A DNA stretch of 64,000 nucleotides from positions 2,418,001 through 2,482,000 of the forward strand of contig NZ_CP123228.1 in the NCBI RefSeq assembly GCF_029855045.1. Direction: 5' to 3'. This stretch comes from Piscinibacter sp. XHJ-5. Lineage in GTDB: Bacteria > Pseudomonadota > Gammaproteobacteria > Burkholderiales > Burkholderiaceae_C. This document shows, one piece after another, positions 1 through 9,413 of the stretch. The notes below the pieces were generated by a model. The model was not told where the DNA came from, ran no database searches, and saw nothing but the letters and a program-made list of their open reading frames with translations. Numbering within the stretch: the first letter of the stretch is position 1; every line of letters starts with the position of its first letter. A program made the position numbers and the translations under genes.

Positions 1-645
1 GACTGGGATGCCGGCATGGCCTACACCCGCGTGCCGAACCCGATCCATCCGGTGCCGCCGCAGCGCCTCGTGCTGCAGGTGCCGGACAACCAGAACGCGA
101 CGATGTACGCCAAGCTGGACGTGCCGCTGTCCGACAACGACGACGACTACCCGGCGCTCATGATGGCCAACCATCTGCTGGGCAGCGGCGGCAGCTCGCG
201 CCTGTGGAAGCGCATCCGCGAAGGCGAGGGCCTGTCGTACGACGTTCGCAGCATGATCCAGTGGGAAACGGTGGAGCCGCATTCCGAATGGCTGTCCACG
301 GCGATCTTCGCGCCGACGAACCAGCCGAAGGTGGAAGCGGCCTGGAAGGACGAGCTGGCGCGTGCGCTGAAGGACGGCTTCACGCAGCAGGAGCTCGCCG
401 AGGGCCAGCGCGGCCTCCTGAGCCGGCGGCGACTCTCTCGCGCGCAGGACGGAAGCGTCGCCGGACTGTGGGCAGTCAATCTCTATCTCGGCCGCACGTT
501 CCAGAAGAGCGCGCAAGTCGATGCGGCGCTCGAGAAGCTCACGCTCGCCGAAGTCAACGCGGCGCTGCGCAAGTACCTCAAGCCGGAGCAGTTCGTGACC
601 GCCTTCGCCGGCGAGTTCAAGCCTGCGGCGACGCGCTCGCCTTGA
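1..645 (+). CDS. M16 family metallopeptidase, C-terminal fragment
   Basis: The frame is already open at the left edge, so only the last 214 residues are present. They resemble the C-terminal half of an M16 (pitrilysin/insulinase-like) peptidase: a substrate-clasping domain with the GLSYDVRS motif at about residues 77-84 of the visible part, close to the R/Y pair of this family, and no zinc site. The HxxEH catalytic half, or a partner subunit carrying it, must lie upstream. In relatives such proteins are periplasmic or envelope peptidases, often two genes in tandem; which arrangement applies cannot be seen here. It converges with the next gene and overlaps it by 29 bases. Confidence 0.85.
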   Translation, partial: DWDAGMAYTRVPNPIHPVPPQRLVLQVPDNQNATMYAKLDVPLSDNDDDYPALMMANHLLGSGGSSRLWKRIREGEGLSYDVRSMIQWETVEPHSEWLSTAIFAPTNQPKVEAAWKDELARALKDGFTQQELAEGQRGLLSRRRLSRAQDGSVAGLWAVNLYLGRTFQKSAQVDAALEKLTLAEVNAALRKYLKPEQFVTAFAGEFKPAATRSP

Positions 646-1804
646 ACGGGTGCCGCTCGTTGAGCTCGTCGAGGTACTGAGCGACGCCCGCGCCCTCGCG
701 CTCGAGGAAATCGGCGACGGCAGCCGCGAATTGCGGATGCGCGAGCCAGTGCGCCGACCAGGTCTGCACCGGCAGCAGGCCGCGCGCCATCTTGTGCTCG
801 CCCTGCGCACCGCCCTCGAAGCGGCGCATGCGCTGCGCAATGCACCAGGCGAGCGGCTGGTAGTAGCAGGCCTCGAAGTGAAGGAAGGGGATGTGTTCCA
901 CGGCGCCCCAGTAGCGCCCGAAGGCCGCACCGCGGGCACGGTCGAGCGCGATCAGCGATGCACCGACGCGCCGCCCGTTCTTCCAGGCAACGAACAGCAG
1001 CCAGTGGTCAGGCATGGTCCGCGCCATGCGCTGGAAGAACTCGCGCGTGAGGTAGGGCGTGGAGTGGTGCGCGCGGTACGTGAGGGTGTAGCAGCGGTAG
1101 AAGAAGTCCCAGTCGCGTTCGCCGATCTCGCTGCCCTGCAGGACGGTGAAGCCGATGCCCGCCTCGGCCACCCGCCGGCGCTCCTGCTGGATCTTCTTGC
1201 GCTTCTCGCGCTGCAACGTCTGCAGCAGGTCGGCGAAGTCGCGGTAGGGCTCCGGCTCGCGGTTGGTCCAGTGGAACTGCACGGTGCTGCGCATCATCCA
1301 GCCGGCACCGGCCGCAGCGGCGCGATCGGCCTCGCTCAGGAACAGCACGTGGGCCGATGAGAGCTCGGCGTCGCGAGCCATCTGCGTCATCGCCTGCAGC
1401 AGCAGCTCGCGCGAACGCGCGTCACGCGCCAGCAGGCGGGCGCCCGGCACCGGCGTGTAGGGAATCGAGCTCAGCAGCTTCGGGTAGTAGCGCAGCCCGT
1501 GCCGGTGGTAAGCGTCTGCCCAGGCCCAGTCGAAGACGTACTCGCCGTACGAATGGTCCTTGAGGTACAGCGGGCATGCCGCGACGAGCTCCGCCCCGCG
1601 CTCGACGATCAGGAACTGCGGCCACCAGCCAGTGCCGGAGGCGGCGCTGCCCGACTCGTGCAGGGCGCTGAGGTATTCGTGGCGCAGGAACGGTGTCGCT
1701 TCGGTCTGCGTGTCGAGCAACGCGTTCCAGCGCGGCGGCTCGATCGCCGAGAGGTCGTCGAGCACCCGAATGACATAATCGTTCGCGCCCGTTTCCTCAT
1801 GCAT
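617..1804 (-). CDS. GNAT-type N-acyltransferase, COG3146/DUF482 family
   Basis: A 395-residue protein that I recognise as the COG3146 family of predicted N-acyltransferases, which share the GNAT/FemAB fold. The family's usual features are visible: an N-terminal segment with PFLRHEYL (about residues 38-45), a basic helix rich in K and R (REKRKKIQQERR, about 205-216) and a C-terminal stretch around HFEACYYQPLAWCI. There is no signal peptide, so it is probably cytoplasmic. The substrate is unknown in the family. It starts with ATG, faces away from glnB, and shows no sign of an operon partner. Identification of the family is fairly sure; the reaction is not. Confidence 0.8.
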   Translation of the reverse strand: MHEETGANDYVIRVLDDLSAIEPPRWNALLDTQTEATPFLRHEYLSALHESGSAASGTGWWPQFLIVERGAELVAACPLYLKDHSYGEYVFDWAWADAYHRHGLRYYPKLLSSIPYTPVPGARLLARDARSRELLLQAMTQMARDAELSSAHVLFLSEADRAAAAGAGWMMRSTVQFHWTNREPEPYRDFADLLQTLQREKRKKIQQERRRVAEAGIGFTVLQGSEIGERDWDFFYRCYTLTYRAHHSTPYLTREFFQRMARTMPDHWLLFVAWKNGRRVGASLIALDRARGAAFGRYWGAVEHIPFLHFEACYYQPLAWCIAQRMRRFEGGAQGEHKMARGLLPVQTWSAHWLAHPQFAAAVADFLEREGAGVAQYLDELNERHPFKASASPQA

Positions 1805-1852
1805 GCGGCGATGTTAGGCCGACATCGACGACCTTAGTGACACGCCCCCTAA

Positions 1853-2215
<363 letters not shown>

Positions 2216-2247
2216 GCTGGTGGTGAGCGCAGCGAACTCGACACACC

Positions 2248-2835
2248 CTAGATGCGCCGATAGTCATCCGGCGCACTCGCTTGGCGCGCGAGCGTGCCGA
2301 GGCGCTCCAGCAAGGCCGTCGGATCGGTGTCGACCTGCAGCAATTCGCGCTGCGCCGAATTGACGAACCCCGCCTGCTCGGTCTGGCGCAGGAAGTCGAG
2401 CAGCGGGTCGTAATACCCCCGGACGTTCAGCAGCCCGACCGGCTTGTCGTGGTAGCCGAGCTGGCGCCAGGTCCACACCTCGAACAGCTCCTCGAAGGTC
2501 CCGATGCCGCCCGGCAGGGCGACGAAGGCGTCCGAGCGCTCGGCCATCATCTGCTTGCGCTCGTGCATCGTCTCGACGACGTGCAACTCGTGAAGGCCGC
2601 CATGTCCGAGCTCGCGCTCCATGAGGGTCGACGGGATGACGCCCACGACGCGGGCGCCGGCCGCCAGGGCCGCATCGGCCACCAGGCCCATCAGGCCGGC
2701 GCGGCCACCACCATAGACGAGCTGCCAGCCGCTGCGCCCGATGAGCGTTCCCACCGCCTCGGCCGCATGCCGATAGGCCGGATCGGTGCCAGGGCGGGAG
2801 CCGCAATAAACACACAGCGACAGCGTGGGACTCAT
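2248..2835 (-). CDS. LOG family (TIGR00730) cytokinin riboside 5'-monophosphate phosphoribohydrolase
   Basis: A 195-residue Rossmann-fold protein of the Lonely Guy family. It carries YGGGRAGLMG (residues 41-50) and the family hallmark PGGIGTFEE (108-116), which form the nucleotide-monophosphate site. Plant and several bacterial members hydrolyse N6-modified AMP to free base plus ribose 5-phosphate; in most bacteria the true substrate is unclear. I chose the ATG at 2835, not the upstream in-frame ATG at 2880, because it overlaps the dgkA stop codon as ATGA, a translational-coupling arrangement, and because MSPTLSLCVYCGS matches the usual N terminus. It is last in the minus-strand block. Confidence 0.88.
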   Translation of the reverse strand: MSPTLSLCVYCGSRPGTDPAYRHAAEAVGTLIGRSGWQLVYGGGRAGLMGLVADAALAAGARVVGVIPSTLMERELGHGGLHELHVVETMHERKQMMAERSDAFVALPGGIGTFEELFEVWTWRQLGYHDKPVGLLNVRGYYDPLLDFLRQTEQAGFVNSAQRELLQVDTDPTALLERLGTLARQASAPDDYRRI

Positions 2836-3212
2836 GCGAGGAAGCGGTTCCATGCCGCGCTGGCCCAGATGGCACCACACAGCATCAGTGAGAGGAAGAC
2901 GGCAGCGCTGGCGAGATCCTTGGCGCGCTTGGACAGGTCGTGGAGCTCGAAGGACACGCGATCGATGGCCGCCTCGATGCCCGAATTGAGCAGCTCGACG
3001 ATGAGCACCAGCGTGACCGAACCAGCGAGCAGTGCGACTTCGACCCAGCTGCGTCCGAGCCAGAATGCCGCTGGCAGCAGCACCACGGCGACCCAGGCTT
3101 CCTGGCGAAACGCGCTCTCACCCCGGTATGCGGTTTTCAGCCCGGCCAGCGAATAGCCGGTGGCACGCACGACCCGGTCCAGCCCGGTGCGGCCCTTGAA
3201 CGGATTGGTCAT
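2832..3212 (-). CDS. dgkA: Diacylglycerol kinase DgkA
   Basis: A 126-residue integral membrane kinase of the small prokaryotic type, which phosphorylates diacylglycerol to phosphatidic acid in the inner membrane. Three transmembrane helices (about 38-55, 57-75, 100-120) surround the signature ELLNSGIEAAIDR (73-85), whose two acidic residues E73 and E80 bind metal and catalyse transfer; KRAKDLASAAV follows at 95-105. The stop codon overlaps the start of the LOG-family gene by four bases. The preceding RDD-family gene ends 39 bases upstream, so it may be cotranscribed with the sigma-factor block. Confidence 0.93.
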   Translation of the reverse strand: MTNPFKGRTGLDRVVRATGYSLAGLKTAYRGESAFRQEAWVAVVLLPAAFWLGRSWVEVALLAGSVTLVLIVELLNSGIEAAIDRVSFELHDLSKRAKDLASAAVFLSLMLCGAIWASAAWNRFLA

Positions 3213-3251
3213 CGGATCCGATTGTGCCGCGAGACGTGCGGCAACTTTGCG

Positions 3252-3767
3252 TCAGCCGGCAGGCCGCCAGGTGACGAGCCGCGTGCCGCACAGCACGTCG
3301 TGAGGGAATTGCCGCGAAGGGTGCAGGCGCGCCGTCAGCGCGTAGCCAAGCACGCCGGCCGTCATCACGGCAAAGATCGCGCCGCCGCGAAGCCCGGAGA
3401 TATACAGCACCACCAGCGCCGGCAGGAACCACAGCCAGCTGAGCACGTAGCGGGCCAGCGCGCGCCTTTCGCTCACCGCGCGGCCTTCGCGATCCACCAG
3501 TCGGATGTGCCAGGCCTTCATCGCGACGGTCTGGCCGCCGTGGGACCAGAACCACACGAAGTAGATGCCGAGGATGACGAACAGGAACGCCTGCAAGCCG
3601 TGTCGTCCCACCAGCGCGTGTCGCTGCTGCGTGAGGCTGGAGAAGAGGTAGCCGGAGATCATCAGGACCCCGAACAGCAGGACGCCTTCGTACACGAAGG
3701 CGGCGAGCCGGCGGCGCAGGCTGGGTGCGCTCGGCTCGCCGGCGGCGGCGCCGGCCGTTTCGCTCAT
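3252..3767 (-). CDS. RDD family membrane protein
   Basis: A 171-residue membrane protein of the RDD family, named for an Arg-Asp-Asp motif in its first helix; here the first helix follows LRRRLAAFVYEG, so the acidic positions are not conserved exactly. Hydrophobic segments lie at about 24-46, 60-80, 107-140. The GGQTVAMKAWHIRLVD segment (about 77-92) is typical of the family. Function is unknown; members have been linked to transport and stress. Its ATG overlaps the stop of the DUF3106 gene as ATGA, tying it to the sigma-factor block. Confidence 0.85.
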   Translation of the reverse strand: MSETAGAAAGEPSAPSLRRRLAAFVYEGVLLFGVLMISGYLFSSLTQQRHALVGRHGLQAFLFVILGIYFVWFWSHGGQTVAMKAWHIRLVDREGRAVSERRALARYVLSWLWFLPALVVLYISGLRGGAIFAVMTAGVLGYALTARLHPSRQFPHDVLCGTRLVTWRPAG

Positions 3768-4558
3768 GGACGCTGATCGTTCCCCGGGGCGCCCGCAGAA
3801 CTCGTCGCAGCGCCTTGCGGGCCCCGCTGCGGCAGCAGGGTCGTCTTGTCGACGAAGCCCGGTGTCGCCGCGATCTTGGGCAACCCTGTCTGCTGGTGCG
3901 CCGGCGGGACGGGGCGCTTGGACATCAGGTTCGTCGTGGCGCCGGGCTGGGCTTGAACCACGGTGGGCGCCACGGCCTTGGGCGGCGCCGCGAAGGCGGG
4001 ATTGGGGACGATGTTCGACTTGGCTTGTGGCCGGTCGGCACGGTCGTTGGTTCGCGGCGGGGCCGGAACCTGCGGCTTGGGAGTGGCGGGCGGTACCGGG
4101 CGGGCTGCCTGGGCCTGCAGCTGCCGCTTCTGCTCGGCCGACAACGCCTGGTAGGCCTCCCAACGGGCCTGGCGGTCCTGCGGAGCGACCTGCTTCGCCT
4201 CCTGGTAGGCCATGCGGGCCTGGCCGCGCTGCTGGGGCGACAGCCGCGCCCATTCGTTCATGCGTGCCTGCACGCGCTCCCGCTCGGCAGGCGGCATGCT
4301 GGGCATGCGCGCGGCGATGTCGAGCCATTTCTGCTTGCGGTCGCCTTCGATGCTGGCCCAGTCCCGCTCCAGCGGCTTGAGCGCGGAACGCTGCCCGGGC
4401 GTCAGCTCGCTCCAGCGCGGGCCGACCTCGGCCCGCTTGGCCGGCACGGGGCTGGCCTGCGCCCAGGCGACAGGCGCAGCCGCGGCCAGGCAGGCGGCCA
4501 GGGAGCCCGCAAGGAGCCCCAGGCGAAGGTGAGCGAAGGAAAAGCCGCCGGGGCGCAT
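3764..4558 (-). CDS. DUF3106 family exported protein
   Basis: A 264-residue protein starting at the ATG at 4558, followed by a signal peptide (hydrophobic 11-30, probable cleavage after AWA at 34). The mature N-terminal half is helical, with three spaced motifs like the LTxxQ motif of CpxP/Spy-type periplasmic chaperones: LTPGQR (52-57), LSPQQR (106-111) and LSAEQKRQL (139-147). The C-terminal half is Pro/Ala-rich and probably disordered. It fits the DUF3106 family. It lies 11 bases after the DUF3619 gene and overlaps the RDD gene by 4 bases. A periplasmic sensing or chaperone role is inference. Confidence 0.82.
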   Translation of the reverse strand: MRPGGFSFAHLRLGLLAGSLAACLAAAAPVAWAQASPVPAKRAEVGPRWSELTPGQRSALKPLERDWASIEGDRKQKWLDIAARMPSMPPAERERVQARMNEWARLSPQQRGQARMAYQEAKQVAPQDRQARWEAYQALSAEQKRQLQAQAARPVPPATPKPQVPAPPRTNDRADRPQAKSNIVPNPAFAAPPKAVAPTVVQAQPGATTNLMSKRPVPPAHQQTGLPKIAATPGFVDKTTLLPQRGPQGAATSSAGAPGNDQRP

Positions 4559-4569
4559 GGCCTGGCCGC

Positions 4570-5028
4570 TCAGTCTCGAGGAGCCTTGAGGAACTCCACG
4601 AAGCCGGGATCGCTGTAGGCGGCGGGCGGAACGTCGTCCGCCAGCAGCGCCGCGTCGATTTCCGCCGCGGCTTCGATCTGCGACTTGAGATGCAGCCGCT
4701 CGATCAGCAGGAAGCCGCCGACGAGGGCCGCCACCGGAATCAGCGCCACCAGCTTCATCCACCAGCCGGGCGAGGAGCCTCCGCGCGAGCCGAGCAGCAG
4801 CGAGGCGGAGCCGCCGCTGGCAATCTGGAAGTCGGACGCGGTGGCCTCTTGCCGGCGCGCCAGGCGGGCGCGTTCGAGGGCGTTCTCGCGGGCGGCCTTG
4901 AGACGCTCGGAAATGTCGTGCGGAAGTTCACGCGAGGCTTCATTGAGCCGGGCGGCGACACGCAGCGCGTAGCGGGCCTGGAGGGCTTCCAGCCCGCTGG
5001 ATGACAGGACGATGTTCTGGTTTTTCAT
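4570..5028 (-). CDS. DUF3619 family single-pass membrane protein, possible anti-sigma factor
   Basis: A 152-residue protein matching the DUF3619 family. Residues 1-85 are hydrophilic and helical with many Arg and Glu. A single transmembrane segment follows at about 90-109, then a short acidic tail with a conserved-looking DPGFVEFLK ending. The ATG overlaps the stop of the sigma-factor gene by 4 bases. Cytoplasmic helical domain, one membrane span, and direct coupling to an ECF sigma gene are the layout of anti-sigma factors, but no zinc-binding (ZAS) motif is seen, so that role is inference. Confidence 0.8.
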   Translation of the reverse strand: MKNQNIVLSSSGLEALQARYALRVAARLNEASRELPHDISERLKAARENALERARLARRQEATASDFQIASGGSASLLLGSRGGSSPGWWMKLVALIPVAALVGGFLLIERLHLKSQIEAAAEIDAALLADDVPPAAYSDPGFVEFLKAPRD

Positions 5029-5591
5029 GGCTCTATTCCCTTTGCCTTCAGGGCTTTGGCCAAGGCATGCACCGCGCGGGAGCAGTGGGTCTTGACGCTA
5101 CCCTCCGAGCAGCCCATGGCGGCAGCCGTCTCGGCGACATCGAGTTCTTCCCAGTAACGCAACAAGAAGGCCTCACGTTGACGGGCTGGAAGTTGCTCCA
5201 CCTGCGACTCGATGGCTAGCAGGATCTGCGCCCGCGAGACTGAATCGGCGGCGCTTTCGGACGCCGTAGATCCATTGAGCGCCTCCAAAGTTTCAAGGAT
5301 GTCGAAGTCCCCATCATCGCCCGGGGACTCGAAGTCCGAGAAGTTTTTCACCAGGGCGTTGCGCACCTTCTGGCGGCGGAACCAGTCCATCGTGGCGTTG
5401 GACAGGATGCGCTGGAAGACCAGCGGCAGTTCCGCGGGGGGACGGTCGCCGTACTTCTCGGCGAGACGGATCATCGCGTCCTGGACGATGTCCAGCGCGG
5501 CCTCGTCGTCTCGAACGGCGTAGAGGGCACGCTTGAAAGCCCGCTTTTCGACGCTCTTGAGGAAGTCGGAGAGTTCTTTTTCGGATGCCAA
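5025..5591 (-). CDS. ECF-type RNA polymerase sigma factor
   Basis: A 188-residue sigma-70 family protein with region 2 at about 15-80 (DIVQDAMIRL, then the DNA-melting helix ending in WFRRQKVRN) and region 4 at about 120-178 (LPARQREAFLLRYWEEL, then the helix-turn-helix AETAAAMGCSEGSVKTH). Between them is an unusually long acidic linker (about 85-115). The start is a TTG at 5591; MASEKELSDFLKSVEKRAFKR is the usual N terminus of this Burkholderiales group, so the codon is probably genuine. It heads the block DUF3619-DUF3106-RDD. The target promoters are unknown. Confidence 0.9.
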   Translation of the reverse strand: MASEKELSDFLKSVEKRAFKRALYAVRDDEAALDIVQDAMIRLAEKYGDRPPAELPLVFQRILSNATMDWFRRQKVRNALVKNFSDFESPGDDGDFDILETLEALNGSTASESAADSVSRAQILLAIESQVEQLPARQREAFLLRYWEELDVAETAAAMGCSEGSVKTHCSRAVHALAKALKAKGIEP

Positions 5592-5699
5592 GGAAGAGGT
5601 GCCGGGAGGCGATCAGGTCTGCTGCCTGAAAAGCGCGCGGGATTATCGCATCGGCCCTCGGCGCCGAGATTCGCGCCCCGTCGTCGTGCAAAGCGATGC

Positions 5700-5705
5700 C
5701 ATAAT
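5700..5705 (+). promoter_or_regulatory. candidate -10 element for the ilv operon
   Basis: CATAAT sits in the 263-base divergent spacer between the sigma factor and ilvB and would give a transcript with about 140 bases of untranslated leader. No good -35 is seen at 17 bases. I looked in the leader for a short Val/Ile/Leu-rich peptide and a terminator and found neither. Confidence 0.3.
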
Positions 5706-5854
5706 GCTGCTTCGCACAACGCAGTTTTTGGGTCACAGGCTGGCCGTCCGACCCGGGCGCCAATTTTTGACCGCGCAGGTACCACACCCGCTTCACGAGA
5801 GCGCGGAAAGGTGCACCGATGGTTTTTCGTCAGAGATCAACCCAAAGGTTCAAC

Positions 5855-7627
5855 ATGGACATGTCTGCCGCGGAAGTCAAGCGTGCCGCTTCGGCACAAC
5901 CGCATTCCTCCTCCTCCGAGCCGAACGGCTCCGAAATCCTCGTCCGCTGCCTTCAGGCCGAAGGCGTGAAGTACCTCTGGGGCTATCCCGGCGGCGCGGT
6001 TCTCTACATCTACGACGCCCTGTACAAGCAGGACAGCATCGAGCACGTGCTGGTGCGCCACGAACAGGCCGCCGTGCATGCCGCCGATGGCTATGCGCGT
6101 GCCACCGGCAACGTCGGCGTCGCGCTGGTCACCTCCGGCCCAGGCGTGACCAACGCGGTGACGGGCATCGCCACGGCCTACATGGACTCGATCCCGATGG
6201 TGATCATCACCGGCCAGGTTCCCACCCCGGCGATCGGTCTCGATGCATTCCAGGAGTGCGACACCGTCGGCATCACGCGTCCCATCGTCAAGCACAACTT
6301 CCTGGTCAAGGACGTGCGCGACCTGGCGATGACGTTGAAGAAGGCGTTCCACATTGCGCGCACCGGCCGCCCCGGCCCGGTCGTGGTCGACATCCCGAAG
6401 GACGTCTCACTGAAGACCGCGCCCTTCTACTACCCGGCGAGCGTCGAGATGCGCTCGTACAACCCGGTGCGCAAGGGCCATGGCGGGCAGATCCGAAAGG
6501 CGGTGCAACTGCTGCTGTCGGCCAAGCGGCCGTACATCTATACCGGTGGCGGGGTCATCCTCGGCAATGCCTCGGCCGAACTGCGCGAGCTGGTCGACCT
6601 GCTCGGCTTCCCGTGCACCAACACGCTGATGGGCCTCGGCGCCATCGCCGGCAGCGATCCCAAGTTCCTTGGGATGCTGGGCATGCACGGCACCTACGAG
6701 GCCAACATGACGATGCAGAACTGCGACGTTCTGCTCGCCGTCGGCGCCCGCTTCGACGACCGCGTCATCGGCAACCCCAAGCACTTCGCCAGCGTCGAGC
6801 GCAAGATCGTGCACATCGACATCGATCCGTCGTCGATCTCCAAGCGCGTGAAGGTCGACATCCCGATCGTCGGCGACGTCAAGGACGTCCTCCAGGAGCT
6901 GATCTCGCAGATCAAGGAGGCGCGGGGCCTGCCCGACGTGCAGGTGCTGTCGCAGTGGTGGGGCCAGATCAACGAGTGGCGAAAGCGCGAATGCCTACGC
7001 TACAAGAACAGCGCCGAGGTCATCAAGCCTCAGTACGTCGTCGAAAAGCTGTGGGAGCTGACGAAGAACCGCGACACGTACATCACGTCCGACGTTGGCC
7101 AGCACCAGATGTGGGCTGCGCAGTTCTATCCATTCATGGAGCCCCGCCGGTGGATCAACTCCGGCGGCCTCGGCACCATGGGGGTGGGCCTGCCTTACGC
7201 GATGGGCATCAAGCTCGCCAAGCCGGACAGCGACGTGTTCTGCATCACCGGCGAAGGCTCCATCCAGATGTGCATCCAGGAGCTTTCCACCTGCCTGCAG
7301 TACAAGACGCCGGTGAAGATCGTCTCGCTGAACAATCGCTACCTGGGCATGGTTCGGCAATGGCAGCAGCTCGACTACGGGGGCCGCTACTCGCACAGCT
7401 ACATGGACGCGTTGCCCGACTTCGTCAAGCTTGCCGAGGCCTATGGCCACGTCGGCTTGCTGGTGGAGAAGCCGGGCGACGTGGAGCCGGCGCTTCGCGA
7501 AGCGATCAAGCTCAAGGACCGCACCGTCTTCCTCGACGTGCGCACCGACCCGACGGAGAACGTCTGGCCGATGGTGCAGGCCGGGAAGGGCATCTCGGAG
7601 ATGCTGCTGGGCTCCGAGGACCTGTGA
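5855..7627 (+). CDS. ilvB: Acetolactate synthase large (catalytic) subunit
   Basis: A 590-residue thiamine-diphosphate enzyme that condenses two pyruvates, or pyruvate and 2-oxobutyrate, in the first common step of valine, leucine and isoleucine synthesis. The catalytic Glu is in RHEQAAVHAADGYAR (E70). The ThDP/Mg motif starts at GEGSIQMC and runs to SLNNRYLGMVRQW, with GEG in place of the common GDG. FAD-domain motifs are intact (GARFDDRV). Two ATGs are possible: 5819 (AAAGG 7 bases upstream) and 5855 (AAAGG 6 bases upstream); I prefer 5855 because the extra 12 residues are not typical. It leads the ilvB-ilvH-ilvC operon. Confidence 0.96.
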   Translation: MDMSAAEVKRAASAQPHSSSSEPNGSEILVRCLQAEGVKYLWGYPGGAVLYIYDALYKQDSIEHVLVRHEQAAVHAADGYARATGNVGVALVTSGPGVTNAVTGIATAYMDSIPMVIITGQVPTPAIGLDAFQECDTVGITRPIVKHNFLVKDVRDLAMTLKKAFHIARTGRPGPVVVDIPKDVSLKTAPFYYPASVEMRSYNPVRKGHGGQIRKAVQLLLSAKRPYIYTGGGVILGNASAELRELVDLLGFPCTNTLMGLGAIAGSDPKFLGMLGMHGTYEANMTMQNCDVLLAVGARFDDRVIGNPKHFASVERKIVHIDIDPSSISKRVKVDIPIVGDVKDVLQELISQIKEARGLPDVQVLSQWWGQINEWRKRECLRYKNSAEVIKPQYVVEKLWELTKNRDTYITSDVGQHQMWAAQFYPFMEPRRWINSGGLGTMGVGLPYAMGIKLAKPDSDVFCITGEGSIQMCIQELSTCLQYKTPVKIVSLNNRYLGMVRQWQQLDYGGRYSHSYMDALPDFVKLAEAYGHVGLLVEKPGDVEPALREAIKLKDRTVFLDVRTDPTENVWPMVQAGKGISEMLLGSEDL

Positions 7628-7786
7628 CGCGCTGAACGGCGGCGAGGGGCGAGGCGTTACCGCGTCCGCCCAGGAGCCGCCGGGAGGCGCCGACCGGCTT
7701 CGGCATCACGACTTCACTTTCATCGCAACGCGTGGCCAAGGGCTGTCGGTTACCGCCGGCCGTCTGAAGAGCGCGCACCACGACCC
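7628..7786 (+). promoter_or_regulatory. spacer between ilvB and ilvH, candidate cis-regulatory RNA
   Basis: The 159 bases between ilvB and ilvH are long for two subunits of one enzyme and carry no gene. The octamer GTTACCGC occurs twice (near 7655 and 7748), and GCCGA...TCGGC can form a small hairpin around 7690-7705. Betaproteobacterial ilvH genes are known to be preceded by a conserved RNA structure, the ilvH motif; whether this spacer matches it has not been tested. Confidence 0.35.
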
Positions 7787-9332
<1,546 letters not shown>

Positions 9333-9362
9333 GCCTCGGGAGTTCCTCCCGCATGGACCACG

Positions 9363-9385
9363 AGCCGGCTTGCAGCCGGCTTTTT
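9363..9385 (+). terminator. rho-independent terminator of ilvBHC
   Basis: AGCCGGCT (9363-9370), loop TGC, AGCCGGCT (9374-9381), then five T. An 8-base perfect stem located 30 bases after ilvC. Confidence 0.85.
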
Positions 9386-9413
9386 AGTGGTCCTCCTGCG
9401 CTATTCTCGACAG

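Noticed and set aside
5533..7635. A plus-strand open frame of 700 codons overlapping ilvB in another frame
   Set aside because: It is a shadow of ilvB, with Arg/Gly-rich translation. I also tested its ATG at 5705 as an attenuation leader peptide; it has no early stop and no run of branched-chain codons.
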